Source: Reticulitermes speratus (taxonomy: Eukaryota; Arthropoda; Insecta; Blattodea; Rhinotermitidae). From it: a stretch of 64,000 bases of DNA. Positions 55,953 to 64,000 of the stretch are shown piece after piece; within the stretch, counting starts at the first letter, position 1; each line of letters begins with the position of its first letter. Location of the stretch: assembly GCA_021186555.1 (NCBI GenBank), contig JAJKFL010000013.1, positions 36,794,743 to 36,858,742 on the forward strand. The letters are read 5' to 3'. Made by a program: the position numbers and the translations under genes. The notes below the pieces were generated by a model. That model did no database searches and was not told the DNA's origin. It saw only the letters and a program-made list of their open reading frames with translations.

Positions 55953-56058
55953 AGAAAAAAAAAAAAAAAAAACGTTGAAGCCGACAGTCCTACCCCAAGC
56001 GGAAGCCAAGGGAATTAAATATGTCAATTTTTTGGCCTCCGCTTGAGGCAGCACTGTC
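55953..56058. repeat. A-run followed by a 27-bp-arm hairpin
   Basis: An A18-20 run at 55953-55972 precedes arms 55983-56009 (starting GACAGTCCTACCCCAAGCGG) and 56032-56058 (ending its complement, ...GCACTGTC), about 23 of 27 paired, with a 22-base loop. It could be a tiny fold-back element, MITE remnant or hairpin RNA precursor. No TSD was found. Confidence 0.7.
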
Positions 56059-56485
56059 TCTTTTTAATGCCAGCTTTTTGCTGAAAAAATAATTTTTGAG
56101 CAGGAATTAATAAAAACAGTGAAGATTGCCATCAATACTAAATCATAAGCTTAATAAAACTGTCTATCGTGAAAAGACCTTTTCGGTAGTTCCGCAGATT
56201 TTAATGTCGCAAACAAACCTTACCGTATTAATGCATATGATGATATATACAAAACTACTAACTATAATAATGCCACGGAAATGATTTTCTTTCGATCGTC
56301 ACCTCTGTGTATCCCTCTAGCTCTTACATATTCCCCTACAGCATTCTAGCTATTCACTTCACAAGAACTGATAAACACGTGATAAACTTCTGTAGCGACA
56401 AGCGTGCTGGGCTGGTTGATATATTCTAGAGAAAACTGGAAGAGAATACCAACAATAGGTACGGAAGGGGAATCTTCGAGCTGCT
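56059..56485. other. Unassigned DNA
   Basis: Nothing is recognised. Confidence 0.35.
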
Positions 56486-56489
56486 TTCC

Positions 56490-56610
56490 ATGGCATCATT
56501 ACAAGTAACTAACTGAATGATGGAAAATTTTTCTGAGAATCTACCAGTCGCTCACGTAGTCAAGAAATTCCCGGACATTTATGGAACCCAAATGTTCATT
56601 GTCCAGTTTA
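56490..56610 (-). mobile_element. LINE family 1 3'-end scrap
   Basis: 'aagtaactaactgaatgatg', 'agtcaagaaattcccggaca' and 'tatggaacccaaatgttcat' match 10305-10395. Confidence 0.6.
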
Positions 56611-58479
56611 CAATACCACACCAAATGCTGAGCAGAGCACAACGTTCTGTAACGTGTTAGTTTCTTTACGATGAGGAGCTTTTAGCCCTACGAACAATGC
56701 ACACCTGGAGGACCACCTTTTTTCTGCTGTCTACGATATCCTATTCAGCATATTGGCAGCTATATTTTATATCTGAAGACCCTCACCTCCATCCACAAAC
56801 TGAGTTTGCGACATGCCCTTGTGACGAGGGACAGGTATTTGTTTTTATAAAAAAATTTTACAGCACAGACATGTATTGGGGTCACACTTCATAATTTCGT
56901 ATCACATAACCTCAAGTCCTTTCTTATACAACTGTAATAAGACTCTTTCTAAGGCATTGCATAATTCTTCACAGTTATGGTGTTCCTTATATAAGACTGT
57001 GTCTTCAGTATGTGTTATTACTTCACTTTCTACATGTCTGCAATGACGTACGTTCTGTAATGTATTATTAGAATTAATTATTTTCGTTCTAACACAAAGC
57101 TTCAATTTGAAGGTCATAATATATCCACTAAACTAACATAAATCTAACTATGTAAAGATGTTTGCGCTGAATGAGATGAAAAGTTATTTTTATTTTGTCC
57201 GGTGGAATTAAATGTTGTGTAGGTGAAGGTAATAGGAAGAATTTCGGCAGAAGGGACAGACAAGAACCACTAAAGGTTTTAGAAGAGTAGGTAATCCAGC
57301 TGAGAGTCATCGGAGTATCGCCCAAAATATAAGCCTGATATATCAGGTATTACTGGTACAATAAGTAGCATATGCATATATTTTCCTAACTTCTTTAACT
57401 GCATGTTCGCATCTGCATAAATCATCTAATGTCAAAAAAGGAGAATAAGAATAAAAATTACCTCCTTTAACACACTGTCCAATTTTTGGCTTGTATGGGC
57501 TGAGGAAAACAGCAAACATTCTACATCAGGAATATCGACCTCCGAACCAAAACTATATGACGGAGTTTTAGGTTATTTAATGACTATGTTTCAGTTCTTA
57601 AAGTTATATAAAATGGCAAGACAAATGATGGATACAATTATTTGTATATAACTTTCCATGTGTATGAATTTACTATCTTGATATTCGTGTGGAAACTCTG
57701 AGGAAAATCACAAAAATCCTGTCATGTAGTTTAGTTGAGATTATAAAGTGTACTTCTTAAATACAAATCCGGAGCATTCTCGCTACAGAATATTGCTTTG
57801 TAGGTCTAACTGACAGAAAATGGGAAGGAACCGACATTTACTTTGAGGCAGCTCACTTTGAGGGAAGGAAAAAAAACAGGACAAATCACAGATAGGATAG
57901 CGGATATTAGAAAAAAGAATCGTACTCGGGACCTTCTGAGTATCATAAGAATAAATCGATCTATGCACAGATCTAAATGACAGTGGAATGATTTCTTGTA
58001 CGCCTGATAAGTAAATTATGCCTTTATCAATTATCTTGTGCCTGCAATTCGAAGGGACCCATCATAGGAAAACACTCAGAAAAAACTTTTATTAAAGCAC
58101 GCCAACACACGTATAATATATAGTATTTTGAAATTTTAATTAAGATGTGTCACGCTCTCTGTGGTTCTTCTTCACGAAAGAGATAAGAAAAAACATCTGA
58201 ATGTGCATCCGGATTCATACCATAGCAGATAGAAACGTGAGGTTCAAGAGATACACAGTCTCTCTTGAAGCAGCAATGATACACCACTATAACGTGAGTT
58301 TTATACGTATTCTGTTTAATACTCGCCCACCACAATCACACTGATAGCTACAGCAGCACTCAGAATTTAGTTATGGACAAAATGATTGGCAAATATTTTT
58401 GTATGACCCAAGGCTGAATTTTGGACATTGTCATTCATCCGATTTTCCTCACACAACAATGCGTGACCTCGGGGTCCCG
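56611..58479. other. Unassigned DNA
   Basis: This is the longest stretch without a recognised repeat. Frames at 56697-57325, 57783-57968 and 58150-58335 are 60-70 codons without domains. Composition is AT-rich and noncoding in appearance. Confidence 0.35.
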
Positions 58480-58722
58480 CCGCAATGTAGATGAGCTCTG
58501 CGCCTTTCTGGGATATTACGTAGCGTACAGTGGTAATTCTGTACTGACGTTTCGGGACAACCTTTCGGTCCAATCTTCCAAGGATCAAAGAAATCCAAGC
58601 TTTTTTTCCTGGAATTCTTGACTCTTGAAGCTGGGACCGATAAGTTGTCCCGAAACGTCGATACAGAATTACCACCCTACCCTGCGTAATGTCCCAGAAG
58701 AACGCATATCTCTTCTTCACAC
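58480..58722. mobile_element. Fold-back element, GGGAC subfamily
   Basis: The left arm 'gcgcctttctgggatattac' ... 'taattctgtactgacgtttc' mirrors 'cgaaacgtcgatacagaatt' ... 'aatgtcccagaagaacgcat'. Cores: minus 58544-58588 and plus 58621-58662 (CTTGAAGCTGGGAC ... GTCCC GAAACGTCGATAC). The frame crossing it on the minus strand (58367-58720) is repeat translation. Confidence 0.85.
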
Positions 58723-59305
58723 AACAATAATTATGAAACGCGTTCTCTTGCTTTGTAGGTGAAAGGGACCCTATCTGTTTGTCCCACTAACAGACCTACT
58801 TCCAGGATGTTAAGGAGGGGGTTTTTAAGGGTCTAATGGAGACTTAGTCGTTAATTTAGCCCACCAGCCCATGCAAGAAAGAGAACCAAATTCCGAAACA
58901 GTATGGTTTGTCAATTTGTGGCATTAAGCACTGTCCAAAATATCAGCAAAAAGGATTTAAACTGTGTAAAAAGCATATAATTGGTGATGAATTGAATACT
59001 AAGTCTGAGCAAAGCAAAGGTCTTTGTGTAGATAAATCTGTTTACGTTGGACACATATCTCAGCACCCGTGTGGTCGCCTTACATAAATGTGGCCAGTGG
59101 TCAAGCCTTTAAACAACACCAGATTATTGTTCATAAAAAAAAATGAGACTGCCGTGCATGTGCACACAAAGCTGCTGTCTACAGGGTGTTCACTGAGTGA
59201 AGTGTGGATAGGTGCATGTTCATCTTCGTAGACACTATCGCTAGAACCTCAAATCTCGCACAGTGACAGCATATTGAAAATTCTGAAAATTCACTCTGTG
59301 GAGCA
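58723..59305. other. Unassigned DNA
   Basis: Nothing is recognised. Confidence 0.35.
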
Positions 59306-59309
59306 GGTT

Positions 59310-59640
59310 TCTCTTCAGAAGCTGGCAGTTGCTCAGTCGGTAAAGAAATTCTCTGCCATTACTGAATCCACATCAGCCCCAAAATGGATCCCCCCGCAAG
59401 CCAAAGAAATTAAAACCACATATTCACATCCTATTTCCTTGAGAACCAGGCTAATATTATCACCCCATCTACCCCTAGGTTCTAAATTTTATTTATTTGA
59501 TATCTCTAATAAAGTTTGACGAAGAGAACAAACTTTAGGAATTTATTTATGCAGTATTCTTCCCATCCTCTTGTTACTTTCTTTGGGCCCAAACAATCTC
59601 CTCAGTACCCAATTTTCAGGCATTCTCATTCTTCTTCTTT
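59310..59640 (-). mobile_element. LINE family 1 copy, decayed
   Basis: 'agttgctcagtcggtaaaga', 'ctaatattatcaccccatct', 'tgggcccaaacaatctcctc' and 'agtacccaattttcaggcat' align in order with 10350-10770. An AT-rich segment at 59480-59550 interrupts it. Confidence 0.7.
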
Positions 59641-59689
59641 TTTTAAGGGTTATGCACAAAAATTAAAATTTATATGAAGTAACAAGTAA

Positions 59690-59945
59690 AATTACAGTTG
59701 TATACGAGCGAAGGATATTAATTAAGAACCACAGTATAAAGACGTATAGTGGCGTGAGGTCTATCTCCATGCACTCTTGATGTCGGCACTGAGAGGTCAG
59801 TTTCACGCATAAATGGTTTAGGGACTCTAGGGACCCCAGCGTCCCTGCTGGGAACAGAAAAATCTCAGTTTCTGCAGGGAATAGAAAACTGATCCCTCCG
59901 ACTTCCAATTTGCAGCCTAGTCAATAACCTGATCCAGCTATCCTC
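59690..59945 (-). mobile_element. SINE family D, diverged
   Basis: 'ggtctatctccatgcactct', 'gtcggcactgagaggtcagt', 'cgacttccaatttgcagcct' and 'agtcaataacctgatccagc' follow family order. Box B is lost. Confidence 0.55.
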
Positions 59946-60119
59946 TGGTCCACATTGTAGTTTTGAATACATTTTTGTCTTCAGATTTTTATACAGGAGA
60001 CAGAAAATATTTCCAGAATATAATGTACTCTTAATTTGACCAGGAATATAACATAATATTACCTGAAGTGAAAAGGACGTCAGTCAGCACTGGAATATAA
60101 GGAGGGTAAAACAGACCGA

Positions 60120-60372
60120 GCCGATCCCAGTGGCAGTGCGGTGTAAGATGTGCGTCTTGATTGCTGGGATTGCGGGTTCGAATCCCGCTGAGGGCACGGA
60201 TGTTCGTCTCGTGTTATTTGTGTGTTGTTTAGGTAGCGGCTTCTGCCGCGAGCTGATCACTCGTACAGAGGAGTTCCACCGGGTGTGCGTGTGTCTAATT
60301 GTGTGTGATCTAGAAACCTCATCAACAACGAAGCAGCCTAGGCCCGAGTTGGGATATTCGGTCACAGAAAAT
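60120..60372 (+). mobile_element. SINE family C, forward, with 11-bp TSD
   Basis: AAACAGACCGA at 60109-60119 and 60373-60383. The head 'gccgatcccagtggcagtgc' and box B 'GCGGGTTCGAATCCC' are followed by 'gtttaggtagcggcttctgc' and a 3' end near 'aggcccgagttggg'. The body differs from the other C copies enough to be a subfamily shared with 40375-40632. Confidence 0.92.
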
Positions 60373-60383
60373 AAACAGACCGA

Positions 60384-61285
60384 ACAAGATCCGAAGCAGG
60401 ACCTCCCGATATACCAGTGTCTGCGAGGGGTATCCGAAATTAGAGGAAACATATTTATTTGAAACGCAGTATTTTGGAGGTTGGAACACCCACCCTTGAT
60501 CCCACAACTTCCCTTTACAATTCGATTTATTTGGGCCTTAAAGCCGCTCGTTTCCATAGCTATTTCGACACACCTGCAGATATTCAACGTGAAGAGTGTT
60601 TTTGGCTGTCCAAGTTGGGCCATAACTTTGTCCCAAGAATGTGGATAATCTCATCTCACGATGGAATACACACGGGAAGAGAAAAGTCGATAATGTTGAA
60701 AATGATAAACACGTGCCTTGAATGCTGTGTAATATTCAAGTTTTTCTCACAATAACTGTGTTTGACCTTACCTTCCGCACACACTCCATATATTTTACGC
60801 CAACGTAACTTGCCAACTATTGCATGTGCCTTTATTTCGAACTTTCGCTTTCACTTTAACGAACTTCTTTAATTCATTCATTAAGATTTCATCAATATAC
60901 ACAAATTATTTTCGAGTCAAAAAATTAGGCCCTTTAATAAGAAGCATTCAGACTCTTAATTAAGTCATTTCCAACATGTAAGGCACGGACAACTCACAGT
61001 TCCTATTAGGAATCAGAAATATATTGCAGACGCGATAATTATACATGCGTGTCGATAGAACCTAACGAGGAAATTAATTAAACAAATGTAAGAACATCAT
61101 GATTGAATTAACTTCGTTATACTACTTTTATATTTTGAAAGATTTTAGCCTGCTATATGTATATTGCGCATTTTACCTACGGAATATGAAAAGGGTAAAT
61201 GAAAAATAAACCAGTAGAAAGGGTAAAAAAAAGTAGACGCAAGGTTAAAATCATGAAATTTCTGTTGCTTTTCATGTTCCCACGG
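60384..61285. other. Unassigned DNA
   Basis: The 98-codon frame at 60459-60755 has no motif. AT-rich; nothing is recognised. Confidence 0.3.
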
Positions 61286-61289
61286 GGGG

Positions 61290-61535
61290 TGGTTATGAAG
61301 ACCACCGTCTTCTGGGATGTGTCCCTGTTTAGTACGTTTCGAATTAAGGGCCTGCCTCCATCCTCAAGGTACCAGTACTGTTGTCCAAAATCGCAAGCTG
61401 GTTTTTAACAGTTTTAAGGTTTTCGTTACGAGGGTTTCTCATATGGTGGTCTTCTGGTTTTCTACACCGTATAATATGAGTTTTTTTTTTTTACATTTCG
61501 GGGAAACTCGCTGCCTCCATCTGCAGGGCGATTGA
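61290..61535 (-). repeat. Two adjacent fold-back core fragments
   Basis: Minus strand 61332-61372 (CTTGAGGATGGAGGCAGG ... TTCGAAACG) and 61494-61530 (CTGCAGATGGAGGCAGCG ... CCCCGAAATG). Each is preceded on the + strand by a 'gtcttctggg'-type arm (61305, 61448), so the two units lie in the same orientation rather than as a fold-back pair. Confidence 0.6.
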
Positions 61536-61790
61536 ATTTGGTTCAGGTAGATGCTGAAGTATTTTATTATACTGTGTGAAAACCTAGAAAAGTTCTGTTT
61601 TTGTATCCGACGACGTCCAATCTTTGTTTAGCAAAGCTTCCTGCGTTTTACACTAGATATGATCTGCAGTCCGATATGCTGGGCTGTAACTTCATCTCGT
61701 ATGTCACACTGCGCTGTTTCTTATTATTTCCCGACACCGCATCGATTGGAATGATGTCAGTAGTGGTATAAATGCTAACTTAATGTATTC
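61536..61790. other. Unassigned DNA
   Basis: Nothing is recognised. Confidence 0.35.
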
Positions 61791-61794
61791 ACTT

Positions 61795-62363
61795 ATTCAT
61801 TCCTTCATTCATTTTGTAGCCAGTTTTACAAGACGTCCATAGCCTCTTTCAGAAAGAGTTCTCCACAGAGTGCGATCTAGTGCTTCCTCTTTCTAATGCC
61901 AGTATCTTCTCTTTTCCTTAAGGTCATCCAGTAGCGGCTTACGTCTTATTCCTCGTCTTCCGGTCACTTCTATCCTTCTTTTTATCTCTCCTGCATTAAC
62001 TTGTTTTAGAAGGCAGTTCCTACGCAAGATGCGACCAATCCAATTAGCGTTCCTCTCCTCATTGACACTATATAATACGTCTTCAGTTTTCATAAGATTG
62101 GTCAAAGTGATCTTCACCATCCTTTTCCAGGGCCACATTTCAAAACTCTCAAGGTATTTCTGATGTACTTTCCGAAGTGTCCAAGTTTCAGCACCGTACA
62201 AGGCTAAGGTCCAAATGTAGCACTTTACTAGTTTCTTCCTTATATTTAAGTCCAATTTTCTGGGGAAGAAAAGTTTTCTTCTTGTTGAATGTGCTTTTGC
62301 CATGACAATCCTGAATTTAATTTTTCGTGTACATCTTGCATTATTTGTTATCATACTACCCAC
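61795..62363 (-). mobile_element. LINE family 2, longest fragment
   Basis: The (ATTC)n tail complement at 61795-61817 is followed on the minus strand by 3' sequence and a 156-codon frame (61893-62363): 'NARCTRKIKFRIVMAKAHST', 'RKLDLNIRKKLVKCYIWTLA', 'LYGAETWTLRKVHQKYLESF', 'NANWIGRILRRN' and 'TGRRGIRRKPLLDDLKEKRR'. It reaches further towards the polymerase domain than the other copies but still lacks it. The frame is open although substituted. Confidence 0.92.
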
Positions 62364-62755
62364 ATAGTTAAAATCTTATTGTATATATAACTAAACCAAA
62401 ATATCCATTCTTTCCCCGGAATATGGTTGCTTTCCTTCTGAGAAACAAAATATATGGTAGCGGAGCCTTTAAAATAACAACAACACTCAAATAAAAATTA
62501 ACATACACTCTACTCATGTTATTACGTATATTTGGAATCAGAATGCACATGAATTACGTGAACTATACCACAGTACGTGCACGTATTTGCACGTAGAGTG
62601 AACAGCACTGGCTACCACACACACTGAAAAGAGCTCGCAGTAAATTCCGTAATATCTTTTAGTGGTCTCCAACAGGTCCGCGCTAGGAAACTAAGCACAG
62701 ACACGAAAGTTGCATTTTAAACATATGATTTTTGGTTCGGACAGCATTGACTGCA
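62364..62755. other. Unassigned DNA
   Basis: 'tacgtgcacgtatttgcacg' at 62574-62593 is a small local palindromic run. No gene. Confidence 0.35.
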
Positions 62756-62759
62756 AAGA

Positions 62760-62850
62760 CTAAGTCTTCTACGATATGACGCCGTATCGCCGTATAATTT
62801 GGTAGAAAGGTACCAACGCTTCAGCGAAACGTATCTACTAAAAAATTTGG
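62760..62850 (+). repeat. Fold-back arm fragment
   Basis: 'cttctacgatatgacgccgt' and 'tttggtagaaaggtaccaac' followed by 'gcttcagcgaaacg' correspond to arm sequence seen at 18455-18500 and 61305. Confidence 0.45.
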
Positions 62851-63410
62851 TATCACCACGAAGACCATAATTTTCTTCTTTATCTATGTAAATTATACTA
62901 TACTGCACATTTTCCTTTTTTTTTTTTCATCAATTCTGAATGACGTATAAACTTGCAAGATCCTTCAAAACACTTTTCCAATCAGTTTCAACGCCTTCTG
63001 TATTATCAGGCACTTACGCAACGAGTGCAGCCTAACCAGAGTTCTTCAGGAGTACACGTGCCTCTCACTAGGTGGCTGTGCATGGATCACTGGGCAGTTG
63101 GGCGGATCGCTTTGCAAATACGAATCGTTTTGCTCGACTCGGTTTTCAAGTTGGAGGTCATCGCGCAAAACAAGAAGCCTGTGATACGGGTACGTGCATG
63201 GCGAACGCTGCAGCTCTGTCTGGTTCCTACGTGAGGTTCAAGCAGCAATGGCCGAGACGTTCCACTGTTTTTACGTTTCATTTAACGAAACTTCTTATTT
63301 AACACAAGAATGGTTATTTATTTGTGTTTTGGCAGTTTCGTAGCACGTGTGTGGATTGCGAAAAAAAATGTAACTAGTTCAACAACACGCCGTGTTGCTC
63401 CATCTTATTC
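62851..63410. other. Unassigned, GC-richer patch with open frames
   Basis: 62950-63300 is richer in GC than its surroundings and holds frames of 93 and 76 codons on the + strand (62953-63234, 63072-63302) and 64 on the minus. No domain is recognised. A T-rich run at 62910-62930 lies upstream but gives no convincing splice acceptor. Possibly an old element or exon; unresolved. Confidence 0.2.
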
Positions 63411-63414
63411 GACA

Positions 63415-63525
63415 GAACCAGACATTTCCTGAAGATTACAGTCTTCTGGCATGTGCTGCCTTGTCAATTCGTAAACAATAACCGAAGTTCGCAGGTACTT
63501 ACTACCTTCAACTTCAGCATTTATG
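63415..63525. repeat. Fold-back arm fragment
   Basis: 'cagtcttctggcatgtgctg' and 'ccgaagttcgcaggtactta' match the worn arm plus core-complement arrangement of 61305-61360. Confidence 0.35.
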
Positions 63526-63530
63526 CTGTC

Positions 63531-64000
63531 TAAGGCTAGGCGCCCACTTGCGATTTATTGCCGCCGCGACTGAAAAGTCGCAATCGCCGAAAAGTATTGC
63601 GGTCCGCACACGGCGACCAAAAAATCGTTAGTATATTTCAGTAATGTTATGGATTTCATCGAAAGTACTTGTGTGATTGCCTTATTACTCCGTATGAAAT
63701 CCAAAAAAAGACGCACTGTACTCTTTCAATTTTTTGTCATACAGAGCAGGCCGTTTTTCCAATTCAAAAATCAATTTCTCCGTGTCCAAAACAATGTGTG
63801 ATGGTGAATCATCAACAGCAGATTCGTTATCAGACATAATTCAATATCAATAACAAATAATTCAAATAAAATAATTTTCAATGATAGATTTCTCTCCAAG
63901 GATTTAAATGCGACTGAACAGCAGCAGAAGCAAGTGTGTGCAGGTTCATTCCTGTCTATGTAACCCATTTTAATTCGCGACAGTCGCGTCGCTAGTAAAA
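63531..64000 (-). mobile_element. PIF/Harbinger-type element, cut by window edge
   Basis: TAA (63531-63533) is followed by GGCTAGGCGCCCACTTGCGA and a CGC-rich subterminal zone (63570-63630, 'cgccgcgactgaaaagtcgc'). The last 30 bases of the window ('cgcgacagtcgcgtcgctag') are an inverted counterpart of that zone, so the other terminus should lie just beyond 64000. The interior carries a 50-codon MADF-like frame on the minus strand. The TWA target and the MADF-type protein both fit Harbinger. Confidence 0.7.
63685..63837 (-). CDS. MADF-domain N-terminus, 50 codons, element-encoded
   Basis: Minus-strand ATG at 63837 to TAA at 63685. After a short acidic leader (MSDNESAVDDSPSH) comes 'LDTEKLIFELEKRPALYDKK' and 'LKEYS', which is the start of a MADF domain: helix 1 'EKLI..LE', 'RPALYD' and 'LKEY'. 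Family MADF domains run to about 80-90 residues. Here homology stops after about 25 residues, either at a splice donor (A|GTGCGT follows TAC) or because the rest was deleted. MADF/Myb-like proteins are the usual second protein of Harbinger elements and bind DNA near the ends. Its place inside such an element supports the call; whether it is expressed is unknown. Confidence 0.65.
   Translation of the reverse strand: MSDNESAVDDSPSHIVLDTEKLIFELEKRPALYDKKLKEYSASFFGFHTE

Noticed and set aside
58367..58720. 117-codon reverse frame
   Set aside because: Lies across the fold-back element at 58480-58722; frame arises from the inverted repeat.

Overview
This window looks like repeat-dense, gene-poor nuclear DNA from a large insect genome, most likely a cockroach or relative (Blattodea); Periplaneta americana is my best guess from the style of the SINE and LINE families, but this cannot be proved without a search. 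The reasons are: four tRNA-headed SINE families present in many copies, 5'-truncated non-LTR retrotransposon tails, short MITEs with intact target-site duplications, long AT-rich filler, and no prokaryotic-style gene packing. I see no host protein-coding gene I can defend, no genuine tRNA or rRNA gene and no CRISPR array. Most open frames are chance frames or lie inside repeats.

Layout. 1-5.3 kb: a Harbinger-type MITE, a piggyBac-type MITE, a fold-back element and an 18-copy 22-bp tandem array. 5.7-9.8 kb: an old SINE, a 22-copy array with a 56-bp period, and a mariner transposase pseudogene interrupted by a SINE. 10-16 kb: a hAT element with a LINE nested inside it, further LINE tails, and SINEs of three families. 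16-25 kb: an unclassified ~560-bp repeat, several decayed SINEs, a perfect 33-bp-arm palindrome and two fold-backs. 25-32 kb: a small Tc/pogo-like MITE, a hAT MITE, SINE family C and microsatellites. 33-42 kb: mostly unassigned DNA with SINEs A, B and C and another fold-back. 42-53 kb: SINEs, piggyBac-type and hAT MITEs, six LINE fragments, a fold-back and a second full copy of the ~560-bp repeat. 53-64 kb: decayed LINE tails, two strong hairpins, a fold-back, SINEs C and D, and at the right edge a Harbinger element carrying a short MADF-type open frame.

Insertion order can be read in places: a LINE (12-bp TSD) sits inside a hAT element, and a SINE (11-bp TSD) sits inside the mariner pseudogene. 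LINE, SINE and MITE copies with perfect or near-perfect TSDs mark the younger insertions. The most interesting recurring signal is a short core, CTGANGA - hairpin - GAAAC, found at well over ten places. It lies mostly in or beside fold-back elements, its hairpin arms change in compensating pairs, and the whole resembles a hammerhead ribozyme core.
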